NCBI GenBank assembly: GCA_027382625.1
Contig: JAJKFJ010022908.1
Coordinates: 1 to 64,000, forward strand
Length of the DNA stretch: 64,000 nt
Source of the DNA: Tetmemena sp. SeJ-2015
Lineage: Eukaryota; Ciliophora; Spirotrichea; Sporadotrichida; Oxytrichidae
Direction: 5' to 3'
Notes under the pieces: model-generated
What the model was told of the DNA's origin: nothing
The model's input: only the letters and a program-made list of their open reading frames with translations
The model's database searches: none
Shown here: positions 1 through 11,179 of the stretch, one piece after another
Layout of the letters: every line of letters starts with the position of its first letter
Numbering within the stretch: position 1 is the stretch's first letter
Program-made: the position numbers and the translations under genes

Positions 1-230
1 AGAGGGTTTGTCGGGAGCTGTTACTCACGCATTAGGGTACAAAGCCTCCCTCTATCATTTTAGGTATCTCTGGGGAGCCTCAAATTCCTAATCAAAAACA
101 AAAATAGTCTAAATTTGGTTAAAAATACCCCGACTCATTTTGGCTATAACTCGCGAACGACTGATCGGACGCCAATATGGGCAACGCTGCTCGATTCAGA
201 ACCCCATGAATGACTGGTTTTATTATTCCG
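1..230. other. GC-richer segment, no gene recognised
   Basis: This stretch is clearly less AT-rich than the 4 kb that follow. It changes abruptly to AT-rich sequence at about 220-240. I found no convincing long frame under the ciliate code and no RNA gene. It could be the end of a repeat or mobile element that continues to the left of the window. Confidence 0.3.
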
Positions 231-1289
231 TTATATACTTTTTCTTATTTTTCTCATCTATTTCTTCATAATTAACTTCATATTTATTATTCTTTTACTT
301 TTTTTTTTATTTATCTTATCATATTATTGTTTTGGATATTACTGTTACTCATTTTAAATTTATTTGCCATAATTTAAAAATTTAAATAATTTTTTATCTG
401 TCGATTTCAATGTTTGAATCTAAAAATGACTTATCTCGCTGTTAAACACCTAAACATCAGGATTCAAATCAAAGACTTCTAGTTTATTTATCTTAAATAT
501 ATCTTTCCTCATATTCTGCTAATCGTATTCATCCTATATTTATTTTTAGCATTATCCTTTAATTTTTAAATAATTTAATTTCCTTTAAGAAGTAAAAAAA
601 TCTTTTGAGTGCTTTAAAGGAAATTGAGCAATTAGAATAGCCGATTATTTTGACTAATGTATTAAGTAAAATAGTTACTGCTGTGATTTTGCCTACGGTT
701 TCACTCATTAATTTTCAATTCCTTTTTTGAGCTTATTGTAGATCCCAAGAATGTATACTTGATTTTGTATTTTAAAATATAATTAACTGCTAGCTTTAAA
801 CGATAATCGAGAATCAAAACTATTGATTAAGAATGTAAGATGATATCTTGACTTAATTTGAATTAATAGAAGTCTTTCCAATTGCCAGTGAGATATGAAA
901 CAATCATTTTATCATGAGGCCCAAATAATTAATATTGCATATATATGTACACTGAGCACTAAAGGTCAATCTTAACTTCTTGTATGATCTTAAATTTAAT
1001 ATAAATATAAATTCAATTTATAATTAGAAAAGTATCAAATTTTCAAAAATTATGAAGGTAAGAATACAGAATAAATATAAATAGATATATTTTTAAATTA
1101 AAAATATCAAATGTAAAGTATTCATTTTTAATTTGTTTGAAAGAATAATAATAATAATACATTTGAAAGAATAAATTAGGAAAAATTTAAAGAATAAAAT
1201 TTAAGTTAAAAAATAGAGAAAATATAAGGATGAATATTCACAAAATTCCAAAAAGATAATAGAATTAAGCTATTTGATTAATTCTAAAA

Positions 1290-1730
1290 GTAAATATGGT
1301 CTCTGCAATTAATTGCCATATTCTTACAGAGAAGAGAGCTCCTAAAATCTAGAGCCCCTATCTCAGAATAAATATGAGTCTAATCCTAGTGCCCGCAAAA
1401 GGGGGAATATTGCAATCGTAGTATTTATCTATACGGATTTATAAAAAAAAAAGTTAATTCAGGTGAATAAATGCTTACAATAAGATGCAAGTCATTAGGC
1501 AAAGTAAGAAAATTTATGATATAAGATTTTCTTGAATTGTAGCTTAAACTTGTATTTTTCATCCCTACTAAATTTTGTGTGATTACTTTCCACCAAATCA
1601 TTCCCATACTAATTCTACTTCTAAGTCTTTCGCAATGAAAATAGAATCTCAGACTATTCCATTTTCACTTATAGCATTAGGAAACAAGAAGGTCCCTTAT
1701 ACTCTCGTTACTGGTATTATGAAATAAAAA
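1290..1730. other. Coding-like islands, orientation unresolved
   Basis: With TAA and TAG read as Gln, both strands stay open over tens of codons with a hydrophilic composition unlike the surrounding AT-rich DNA. On the plus strand one segment (about 1290-1440) reads as a Q/E/N/S-rich peptide. On the minus strand (about 1490-1730) another reads as a charged K/Q/E-rich peptide containing KYKFKLQFKK. No family is recognised and no start or stop can be assigned. Such islands would fit macronuclear-destined segments (MDSs) of a gene whose other parts lie elsewhere, but chance open frames cannot be excluded. Confidence 0.3.
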
Positions 1731-2109
1731 TATATTATATTTAAATGAAAAAGCTTAAAAATTTTATAAGTTTTGTTGGTTACTTATCTAAGAAAAATAA
1801 GAAAATTTTTTATAGGAAAAATGAAGATGATCATATACAAATTATTTTTAGCTACGGATTTAATTGCTAATGTTCTAAAAAGATATTTATAATATGGATA
1901 ACTCGAATCATCAAATTTGAGTTACGAATATATTTTAGTAAATCCTTAATTTAATTATAAATTAATCTCTAATAAAGTTTTTAAGTCCAATTTCCAACTT
2001 TTAAATTTCTTTTGGAAAAATTGACTAGTGATAACAACTATATTTTAGATAAATAGAAGAAAAAAACAATCTGAAAATTTTATTTTGCTAAAAAGTAAAT
2101 AAAATGAAT

Positions 2110-2360
2110 AAAAAGAACTACTTTTTGTGCGACGTTTATGGATACATCGCTCCATCCATTCTGAGTGCTGCATAAGGGTTGAAGTATCTCTCTATTTATC
2201 ATAATAATCCCTTTACTATCGAAAAAGTAATTAAAATTAATTAAATTCGAGGGTGATCCTGAAAGATATTGGAACCAGTGAATCTCACTCCCTTGTCTTC
2301 ACAATTTCTTTTCTCAAAGAATCTTGATAATAATGGTTCATAAGAAACTAGGGATGAAGC
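2110..2360 (-). other. Possible MDS of an unknown gene
   Basis: On the minus strand two coding-like stretches lie on either side of an AT-rich insert of about 55 bp. The first reads GVRFTGSNIFQDHPR and the second RYFNPYAALRMDGAM. Base composition is higher in GC than the flanks. I do not recognise the protein. The arrangement (coding, short AT-rich insert, coding) is the same as in the recognisable genes of this window, so an isolated or scrambled MDS is a reasonable guess. Confidence 0.35.
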
Positions 2361-3150
2361 ACCTTAAACGATAGATTGAATAATTACATATTAAAATTTG
2401 ATTATTCTCCTAATATTAAAAGCTAACCTTTAGACTTTTTATTTATGGAAATCATAATTATTAATCTTTATACTTTAAAGCATAATTTTATAAAATCGTA
2501 AAATAAGAATTTATTAGACGATTTTAAGAATTCTAATAGAATTTTATACATAAAAATATTTTCATTTTTGATGAATCATCAATATTAAAAGCAATTTATT
2601 TACTTTATAAACCTTTTATTCTTGTTAACATTGTGATAAATTATGAATGAAAGAAAAGAAGCATGATTATTCAGATTTTAATCATTCTTTTAGTTATTTT
2701 AAAGAAAGCATTATCTTATTATTTTAACTTAAGCATCTTTGCTTTGATTTACTTATTTAAAGCTTTTTATTACAGATTTTCATATCTTTGATTATTAAGA
2801 AAAATCATTTTGAAAGTTTAATCTGAAAACAATAATTTAAAGCGTAGATTATAGATTAGATCATCTCCTTGAATATATGATATTATGATTTTAAAATTAA
2901 ATAGGAAGGAGTCTCTATTTATTAATAAAATGACTTGATCGATATTTTACAGCATTCCTTTTTAAGAAAAAATTTATTTTAAATCCTGATATTGATATTT
3001 TATTTTATTCTAACTTTGCAAGATAGATATTCTTAATTAAATCTAAATATTTTTAGTAAATAAGACTCCCTCTCTCGATCGAATTTTTATTTTAACAAAA
3101 AGTATTAATTTTTATGGAAGAAATCTGAGTAATATTACTAATTTAAGCTT

Positions 3151-4545
3151 GATTTAGCGAAAAAATTTTTTTTAATTTATGAATTCTATTGATAGTTAAA
3201 GTTTCTGCATTGGGATTCCCTTTGTAGGCCTTCAGTTTCCTGGCAGTTGAGAAAAGTGTCCATTTGGAACGATCTAGGGCTCATTGGATAGCGCTTGCAA
3301 AATTAGCTGGACTTTATCCTGCGCAATGACCCTCTATCTGCTCTCCCAATGGAGTTAACTGGACTTTAATGTGGCAGGTGCCAATTATTCATAAATGTAA
3401 CCTCCTGATTATGTGAGCCTCAGAAATTGAGGATTAAGCCAGAGTCAGCAGGATCTTTTTTCCTCGCCTTGAAATTAGCTTTCATTTGATACCCATATTG
3501 CTAGGGTTTATAAATAAATATGGAAAAAATATATACACTTGGAAAGATGGAACAAAATATGAAGGATATTGGAAAGATGATGAATTGATATAAAGAATTT
3601 GAATTACCAAAAAAATAAAAAACTAAAATTATTTGAGCTATAATAAGGAAAAAAAGTTTTTTTAGAGATGGAACTCATAATATCTGAGAAACAGAATGGT
3701 TTTTAGAAATTATTTAAAAGTTGAAATGTTATAAATCACTTTTTTTGAAATTAATTAGGTTAACTGCCAATTAATTAAAAAACTTTTCCCCGCGGGGGGT
3801 TCGAACGACCGTCCTCCAATCATAAATCAGACTCCGCCCCCGCTCAATGGTATTCCTACTATTGAGTCTGATTTATGATTGGAGGACGGATGTTCGAACC
3901 CCACCCCAGATCAGTGGTTTTTTAATTAGCGATTACTGATTAGCTAATTAATTAAAAAGTGTGATTTATAACGTCTGAAAATTATGATAAACCATTTCTA
4001 ACTTTAAATAATTTCTAAAAACCATTCTGTTTGTCAGATATTATCAACTCCATCACTAAAAATTCTTTTTTTTCTATTATAGTTCAAATAATTTTAGTTT
4101 TTTATTTCTTATCATCCTGGATTAGATTATTGTCTATATATTTAAAATTTTAAATTTAGCTATTTAAATTTATTTAAGTTTTTATTCCAAACCCTAACAA
4201 TATGGGTATCAAATGAAAGCTCATTTAAAGGCGAGGAAAAAAGATCCTGCTGACTCTGGCTTAATCCTCAATTTGTGAGGCTCACTTAATTAGGAGGTTG
4301 CATTTATGAATAATTGGCACCTGCCACATTAAAGTCCGGTTAACTCCATCGGGAGAGCAGATAGAGGGTCAACGCACAGGATAAAGTCCACCTAATTTTA
4401 AAAGAGCTATCCAATGAGCCCTAGATGGCGCAAAAAGACCACTTTTCAACAGCCAAGGAGTATGAAGAACTACAGTAGGGATCTCATCAATAAAAACTTA
4501 ACTATAAGTACTGGTAATAAATTTAAAAAAAAATTTCGCTAAATC
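3151..4545. repeat. 1.4-kb imperfect palindrome (long inverted repeat)
   Basis: Two arms of about 690 bp run from GATTTAGCGA at 3151 to TCGCTAAATC at 4536-4545, with the centre near 3848. The arms are clearly homologous but diverged. The best-matching parts are about 3270-3490 against 4195-4450, and the central 25 bp or so around GACTC/GAGTC. Both arms near the centre carry TTCGAAC within GC-richer sequence. No protein could be read in the arms. It may be a fold-back or MITE-like element, or a relict of a palindromic transposon. The divergence argues against a simple assembly artefact. Confidence 0.8.
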
Positions 4546-4738
4546 AACTCTAAATCTATAATAATGAAAGTATGATTCCAGAGGTTATCGAGTTGGAATT
4601 TAAAGTGAGTAAATAGAATTTAATTTTAATTATTCTCTCATCCCTGAAATGCAAGATCTTATATTTAAATTTTAATAATAATAGTTACCATAAATAAATT
4701 ATTAATTTGTAATATTAGTACATTTTAATTTGTCAACC

Positions 4739-6127
4739 TCACTAATTCTGATGGAAGAGTCCTAAGTAAAAGGCATTAACTTCCCTCTAGAAGCTCTCAA
4801 GCTCAGAGCGAGCCTCTTCTGTCAGAGTTATAAGTTAAATAATATTTATTTTATTTTTATAGTTAGGAATACAGTTTTGTGAGAAAGAAGGGTTTGTACA
4901 TTTTATTCATACTTTCTTGACAGATTCCTCTTTTGTTAAGTTGCCAGCTTCCTCTGAATCAGATTGATCACAGATTCTTCAATTGTTTCCAAAAATATAA
5001 TATTGAAATCCTCACTAGAGTTCAATCTGTCAACCAAGGTCTTCTATATTTATCAAATTATAATATGTTTTTCTTAATAGCTGTCCAAACAGGCCGCTTC
5101 GTCTTCTAAGAGAATATAAATAAATTATTTATTTTAGAACTCAGGGTCAAATGACAGTAGTTCCATAAGTATGATAACATGCTTCTGGTCAAGGTTGTAG
5201 TTTATATTTTACAAATTAAAATAAGTTTGCCTCAAAGAATCTTTACCCTGTAAATTGGTACTTTTCAAGGACACTGAACTTAAAATATTGAATTAGCAAT
5301 AATAGAATTTTAGTTATCCTATTAGAATGTTAAAATAAAATAATCTTTCACTTTTTTTGTAATTAATCGTGAAAGATAAACCACAAATGATAAAAAATCT
5401 CTAAATTATATTGCTCTGAGAATTTTTGTAAATTACAATAAAAATAACAATAGTATGAAAACACATTTTAGAGCATCTTAAATATATAAAAGCAAAATGA
5501 TCTTCTTGCTAAATTTATTTTGTGCATAAAGTAATATCTATCATCTTGATTTTCATCATTTTTTCTCATTTTATTGAAAGAGATTCATAAATGCTTTTAA
5601 TTGAATTATTAGTATCAATATTTTCAAACATATATAATATAATATTCTGTGATTTGATAAAATAATAAAGGGAGATCTACAACTTAGAGGCAGCTGAAAT
5701 CATAAATTCACCAACTGATTTAAAGCTTGCTAGATGGCTTATAAATATTTTCATGAGTTTTTTCTTTAATTATATCATTTACACTTCTTAATAGCTAGAT
5801 TTAATGTGCGCAATTGTTGACATCCTCAATATAATATTTATTAAAACTTGAGTCATCTTTACTCTGAATCAAACTTACCCACTCAAAAGTGCAAAATTTT
5901 TAAATTCTTAGAATTCTTTGTTTAATTTAATGGTGCAATAATAAATTATATTAAAGATACTTCAATTTTCACTGGTTTAATTATTTTATTTTCATTTCTA
6001 TTAAAATTACACTATTATAGAATTTAGACATAATTTATCTTATATAATTTGAAATCTCGAATGAAGATTGGGGTTTACATTTTTATAACTCTTTATTTAT
6101 TAAGTTGAACTTGTTTGCAGCTTCCAT
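4739..6127 (-). CDS. Conserved-looking protein of unknown function
   Basis: Starts at ATG 6125-6127 (MEAANKFNLINKELQ) and ends at TGA 4739-4741. Coding sequence can be followed in pieces with short AT-rich inserts between them. Pieces are about 5970-6127, 5760-5900, 5660-5750, 5350-5520, 5110-5290, 4880-5100 and 4739-4850. The peptides are alpha-helical and charged, for example VINLIQRKLATQQKRN and the C-terminal ELESFQREVNAF. No signal peptide or membrane segment is evident. TAA and TAG codons read as Gln throughout. I do not recognise the family; a helical-repeat protein is possible. The inserts were not all resolved into introns and IESs, so the exact protein cannot be given. The next gene on the same strand lies 386 bp upstream. 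Confidence 0.6.
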
Positions 6128-6513
6128 TTTGATAATTTATATTTTATTATTTCCGCAATTTAAGTTTAAGTTAATTAATTGCAGCTCCTTTAGCTTGCTA
6201 ATTATTATTTTAATACGAAATATGTTATAACCATAAGGGTACATATGAGCACTTAAGCAAAATAATAAGCAACAAATTGAAACTCGTGCCATTTTTGATT
6301 CTTTACTTTTAATAAAATATGTGAAGCCCAATATTTCTGATGTGGTTTTAGCTTATTCTCAGAGATGAAAAATTATAATATTTACCTCTTATAAGTGGCT
6401 TAAAATTTTGCAAAATTATGCAAGTAATCTGGCGTGAAATACAATTTCCGCTTTCAAATGCTAATCAGCGTTCTTTAAATTTATTTAATACGAGTTAGAT
6501 TTTAGACTGTGAT

Positions 6514-7905
6514 TCATCTACTTATATTAAGAATCTACGCTTTCATTCTCTCTGCATGAGATTACTTAAGTATACTACTGACAGTTTCTAGTTTGAATTT
6601 ATCCCACTCTCTGAATTTATCCTTTATCTTTTCAACAACTGAATTCTCGTATGGTTGATCAGGCTAAAACGCTTACTCAATTCTAGAGTAAATCTCCTTC
6701 TAAATATTTTCTTGGAAGAAACTCAGTTGAGTTTTATCCATTATAAGTAGTTCTACCTCTCTCGAATCTGCTATCAGTAAATAAATATATTTCACAGAAA
6801 GGCAAGACTTAGAATCATCTTAAACGATTATATAATATATATTTTATAAGACAAATTTTCATGAAATTTGTTTAAATTTAATCTACCTTTATATTAAAAG
6901 AAAACAAATTTGCAATCTTTTGTATGATAATATTTCTTTTTATATGTGGCGATAATTTTTAATTTATCATTTAAGCTAATTTAATAAAAAATATATTTAT
7001 TTTAATCTTACTTGTAATTCCAATCTTAAGTGCCCTCGTTTATTCCATCATAAATGTGATCATGTTTCTGTTTGTTAATTTTATTTTTATTTGAATCATC
7101 TATGAGCAAGGCACTGCCTCCAAAATAGTCTTTGCTTGTGAGTGTGAAAAATGTCATCTATAGAATTAAAATAACCAGAAGTATCTTACATAGTCTTTAT
7201 AAACCAAATGATCTTTAATTCTCTTTCCATTTTCATCGAAGTAGATTCTATCGTTCTGGAAAATTCTTTTTTCGCTTCTTAACTTTTTCTCCTCGACCAT
7301 AGGCTTCACAATCCGACTATGATGATTGCCATGCGTTTTATTAAAAATAATTACAGTTTCTCTCGTATCCAGTGATTCCTCGTTCTAATTACCTTTCCCA
7401 AAAGCCTTATTTTACTCCATCAATAATTATGACTCAATCGACTTCTCAAGGTCATGAAAGTTTCCCTTGAATCTGAAGTTCCTTTTTACGTTTCTTTTCA
7501 ACTTATTACCTAATTATACAAAGTAAGTTTTAAAATAAAATATATAATGCTGCAAAGGGAGTCTTAGATCTCATGTTTAACTTTTCAGATCCTACTTTGC
7601 ACTAACCCGTGTAAAGTAAATAGAGACCTCTAGACTTTTGGCCTTCCTTCAAAATGTATTCTCCTAAGTGATATTTTTCAGGGATCAAATTATTGGCAAG
7701 TGGGAGTAACACGTGCATCTCAAGTCCTTTGAAATAATAATAAAAAGAAGATCTCTATCTGCTTTAAAAACTCAATCCTCTTCTCAAAGTTAGCCTGCAA
7801 ATTAGCGTTTATAATCTTATTGGTCTTTTCTTTTTCAAGTGAAATTATGTAGCTGTCTTCCATGGTTTCACAAGTGTATTTTTATTTGTTTAGTTCCTCC
7901 ACCAT
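6514..7905 (-). CDS. Cyclic-nucleotide-binding domain protein
   Basis: Starts at ATG 7903-7905 (MVEELNKQ) and ends at TGA 6514-6516. The conserved fold is visible in order: an IEIFKGLEMH helix, the beta-roll KYHLGEYILKEGQKSRGLYL followed by YTGQCKV, then after a linker of about 100 residues SKDYFGGSALL, which matches the phosphate-binding cassette of cNMP-binding domains (usually FGE-AL). The usual Arg of that cassette is not obvious, so ligand binding is uncertain. A GT-AG intron of about 36 bp precedes MTFFTLTSKDY, and a larger intron lies at about 6816-7008. Around 7730-7750 the frame breaks and is restored by removing about 16 bp between two TTC repeats. It may be a regulatory subunit of a kinase or a stand-alone sensor. 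The long insertion between the two halves of the domain is unusual. Confidence 0.8.
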
Positions 7906-7981
7906 GTTCAGATCAAGAGTTTCAGATTAAAGAATATCGCTTCACACAATCATTAAAATCTGTGAATAGAATTAATGACTG

Positions 7982-8726
7982 ATGGCTGCTAAATTGTTAT
8001 TGAGGAAGCATCCTATAAATATGATTGTATTTGGTCCGCCAGGGGTTGGAAAATCAGTTTACTGCCAAATGCTTGAGAGAGACCTAGAAATTAAACAATT
8101 TTCAACTGGAGAGGTGTCTAGACTTCTCAAGCCTCAAAATCTAAATACTAACAAGGAATTCACTCACGAAGAAGCTACTCAAATCCAAGTTAAAATGCAG
8201 AAGGGAGAGCTTTTGTTACTTAATAAATTTTAATAGAATAATTAGGCCTAAGCTGTAAGAAGCAAAAACAAAAGGAATAATCCTTGATGGGTACCCTCGA
8301 ACAATTTCTCAGGCGCAATATCTTTCTCAGAACTTAGATATCGATATAATGTTCAGTATAACTTTAAATAAGGACATCTTAGTCAGGAAGTTGCTTCAAT
8401 TAAAAATAGGATATATTTTTGGTTCTTGCAATAGTGCTTATAATGTTGTAACTATTAAGGAAAATGACTACGACATACCTCCCATGCTTCCCAAAATCAA
8501 CCCTTGCAAATGTGATAATTGTAATGTAGATTTGATTTAAAGGAAGGATGATGTGTATGAAATCATAGAAAAAAGATAAACTATATACATGAATCAAATG
8601 GAGGGAATTCTGCAGTATTATAAACAAAGAGATTTGCTATGCGAATTCGAACCCAAGAAAGGAATAAATGATTATCCTTAAATGCTCGATTCTATAATCA
8701 AGTTTGTAAATTAGAAAACTTCTTGA
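7982..8726 (+). CDS. Adenylate kinase family protein
   Basis: Catalyses phosphoryl transfer between adenine nucleotides, to judge from the family. Starts at ATG 7982 and ends at TGA 8724-8726. The P-loop GPPGVGKS lies at about residues 19-26, followed by FSTGEVSRLL (AMP-binding helix). After a break the conserved RPKLQEAKTKGIILDGYPRT follows. A four-cysteine lid-like motif, CKCDNC, comes in a PPMLPKINPC context. The break at 8220-8235 is a frame change. Removing 10 bp between two copies of TTAATA (8220-8225 and 8230-8235) joins the two halves in frame, as expected for a tiny IES. Without removal, TGA ends the frame at about residue 103. The C-terminal half diverges from typical adenylate kinases, with no clear RLxxR arginines recognised, so activity is not certain. 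Confidence 0.85.
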
Positions 8727-8784
8727 TTTACTTTATCCTTAAATTATTTTGCAAATTAATAATCCTATAATATTATTTTGACTT

Positions 8785-9429
8785 ACTCTATTGTGATTGT
8801 AGTAGGTGGATCGGACGATCTTTGTCTTCCTGTTTTCGAAAGCATAAGCTTGACTAATTCTCAGATAGATTTGATTAGAATAGATTCTGAACTTGATGCT
8901 AGGGAAGTTTATAAAAAACAATTTGACGACTTAGAGCCAACTTTTCATGAGCATCAGTTAAATATACTTTAATTTAAATTTAATTTTAGACAAAGTAGAA
9001 TTCAATTTTATTAAGACTATGAAGATTAATAAAGTCCAAGCAAAAGATTTCATAAAAAGCATAAGCAACTCCTTGATTTGCAACATTAGATATATCTTCT
9101 ATTAAATCTCAATATGCTATTGGGGTTAGCGAACCTTGCTCTGCTTTTGGCTTTAACCACCAAGAGATTTTAATTATATTTTGATTGAAGAAATATCATT
9201 CCTGATTGGATCTTAACCTTAAATTAAAGCGATAACTATTTCTGAGTACAATCCTGCAATAGAAAAAATTGCAACTGGAAATTTAGTAAACAAGATACTG
9301 CAGTATATCCTTCTTGGAATATCAAAGAGACTGCGAGATGAGGGAAGAATCAAGATAAAATTAAATTAAGGCTAAGAAAATCAATAAATAAATTAAGAAG
9401 AGTAATTATACTCCTCAATATTAGATTGA
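8785..9429 (+). CDS. Arginase/formimidoylglutamase-family protein, C-terminal part of scrambled gene
   Basis: This is the C-terminal two thirds of an arginase-superfamily protein; the N-terminal part is on the other strand at 24164-24555. It begins inside the shared pointer ACTCTATTGTGAT (8785-8797) and ends at TGA 9427-9429. Family landmarks follow in order: VVGGSDDL, IRIDSELDAREV, FATLDISSIKSQYAIG and ITISEYNPAIEKIATGNL. Two frame breaks are healed by direct-repeat excision: GATTT at 9046-9050/9075-9079 and ATTTT at 9167-9171/9178-9182. The metal-binding residues are altered: GGxH is GGSD, DAHxD is DSELD, and DxDxxDP is DISSIKS. It is therefore likely a pseudoenzyme. It ends 24 bp from the convergent EF-hand gene. 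Confidence 0.85.
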
Positions 9430-9452
9430 GTTGATATAATAATTCATTAGTT

Positions 9453-10665
9453 TCAGTAATTGCTGCTCCTTGGCATGAATTCTTTCTCAAACTATAAACA
9501 TTAAAATTAATTAATGTCTTACGTTGAAGTATGAAATTCTATTCTCAGTATCCATAGTAAACCTATTTAGTAGGTATGCATAATCACTCGCTGAGAAATG
9601 CCTGTCATGCTCTCCAAATAATCCCTACACCTTAAATTTAAGTTGTAAAATATGATACATCTTCAAATGAGAGAAACCCATCTTTGTTTGAGTCTAAAGA
9701 CGCAAATAGTCCTCTTAGATTAAGTCGATATCTCTATAAAATATAATTATTTTTAATTTAATTTTGCAAAGGTTCGAAAGGCCTTAGAGAGTCAAGGAAT
9801 TAATTGTTAGGCATCTCCATCTAAATCCATTCTTCTGATAATTTTCAAAACATCCCTTGCATCTATATTTGAGCCGTGCTTTCTCAAAAAGCTTTTAAGG
9901 TTATTCTTGTCAATGTATCCGTAATTCCAGTCATCTACAGATAAAAACGCTCGCTCTTCGTTAAAGTTTTTGCAAGAATGTATTTTTTATCTCAAATCTT
10001 CTTGCTTTCGATTCAAAACAATCTCCCTAAATCTTAAAAATTTATATAAAACTTAATAACAAATTTATTTAAAATAAAAGGGTTTGTTATTAATCCATTA
10101 ATCATTTATCATTGCTTATATTATTTTAAATCAAGATAAAATCCAAATTGAATTACAGTTCAATAAGTTTGACAAGCTCAGCCTGGAAAAAATAATATAT
10201 TTTATTAGTTCGTCCTTTGCGACAAAAGTATTAAGGTTTCTTTTCAATTTTCTTTCTGAGTTTGAGATGGTCGCAAGGCAGAACCATTTGAATGAAATCT
10301 TGTAAACTCATCTTGCTATCCTGCATGCAGCTGAAGTAATTGACAACTATTTCACAATCTGATTCTGTTATCTCATCTAGCCCATAGTTCCTATATCATC
10401 TTTAAATAATTTATGTAGGATACCTGAGATATTTGTGGAGATCTACTGACGAAATTGAGTTAGTTTTTTTGTTTGCGAAGTTATGAAAAGCAAGACAAGG
10501 ATCGAAAGCTTTAAGTTTGCTCACCACTTGTCTTTGTTCTTCAATCAGCTTCTCATGCTTAAGAATAGTCAGAAGTAGTTGCTTTATAAGGGCCTGCATG
10601 GAATAACTTAAAGTCACTTGGTGATCATGGTCTGCTCTCAAAAAGGAAATATTTGATTTCGACAT
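9453..10665 (-). CDS. EF-hand calcium-binding protein
   Basis: Starts at ATG 10663-10665 (MSKSNISFLRADHDHQ) and ends at TGA 9453-9455. The N-terminal half has the ciliate pattern FDPCLAFHNFANKKTNSIS followed by DLHKYLR, an EF-hand with a poor calcium loop. Later DDWNYGYIDKNNLKSFLRKH is a second EF-hand, and RRMDLDGDA starts a third loop. A C-terminal region with SYFNFEKEFMPRSS completes the protein. GT-AG introns are visible at about 10394-10424 and 9487-9517. Frame breaks near 9780-9830 and 10080-10200 suggest IESs that I did not resolve. The protein would be about 330 residues. Proteins of this type are common in ciliates and are probably calcium sensors; the specific target is unknown. Confidence 0.75.
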
Positions 10666-10772
10666 TTCAACAAACTCTGATAGATTACTTAAAATATAAT
10701 TTAAAGATAAATTTTAATTTCGGAAACAGAATACTTGGAGTATTAAAATATTAGTGCTAAAATTAAGCATAA

Positions 10773-11160
10773 TCATATTTTTAACTATGAAGAAGGGCCG
10801 CCCATATTCATACTAATTTGTGCTGGTGCTGGCTAAATCCACTTTATATAGCTCTGGTTAACAGTTTAGAAATCTCCAGCTCCTGGAGTCTTTTACTGAG
10901 GAGATAGGCCTCCAAATATTCTCTGCCCACTGTTTTTGAGTAAGGCTTTGCTTTCGATTTTGATTTGACCTTGATTGGCTCCAGGATTTGCATTATCAGA
11001 GGTAAATTGCTTCTGAGCTGAGGTTTAGTATTCTGTTGAGTGGGAACCCATAACAAAGTGATGCTGCTTCAAATCAGCTCTTCTGGAGTCCTCCATATAG
11101 CTTCTCAACTCTGCTGCGTTTCCTTTGAAGTCATACTACTAAACAATTAAAAATGGATGG
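10773..11160 (-). CDS. Short HFxxG-motif protein (probable ciliary protein)
   Basis: A clean frame on the minus strand ends at TGA 10773-10775. An in-frame ATG lies at 11094-11096 but the conserved part begins further upstream. The sequence AAELRSYMEDSRRADLKQHH, then FVMGSHSTEYQTSAQKQF, matches the pattern L-R-x(n)-H-F-x-x-G-x(n)-Y-x-S seen several times in the plus-strand gene at 22619-23845. The rest is Q/S/G-rich and ends GGPSSQLKI. The frame stays open upstream into the neighbouring coding region, so the true start is not fixed. In other protists, proteins with such motifs are associated with axonemal microtubules; that role is inferred here. Confidence 0.6.
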
Positions 11161-11179
11161 TTGTAGATAACTACTGCTT

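Larger units (their letters stand above)
231..3150. other. AT-rich germline DNA with a few coding-like islands
   Basis: Most of this stretch is very AT-rich with frequent stops in all frames and looks non-coding. Exceptions are islands at about 1290-1730 and 2110-2360 (listed separately). No RNA gene, CRISPR array or terminal inverted repeat was seen here. Confidence 0.5.

Noticed and set aside
3785..3915. tRNA gene suggested by GGTTCGAAC-like T-loop sequence in the palindrome centre
   Set aside because: TTCGAAC is present in both arms, but the flanking bases do not pair as a T-stem and no acceptor or D-arm can be folded. The symmetry of the palindrome explains the structure.
8220..8235. Simple sequencing error in a T run as the cause of the adenylate kinase frame break
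   Set aside because: A single-base indel would also fix the frame. The same kind of break next to direct repeats recurs in many genes, and larger inserts (20-48 bp) cannot be single-base errors. Not fully excluded for this site alone.
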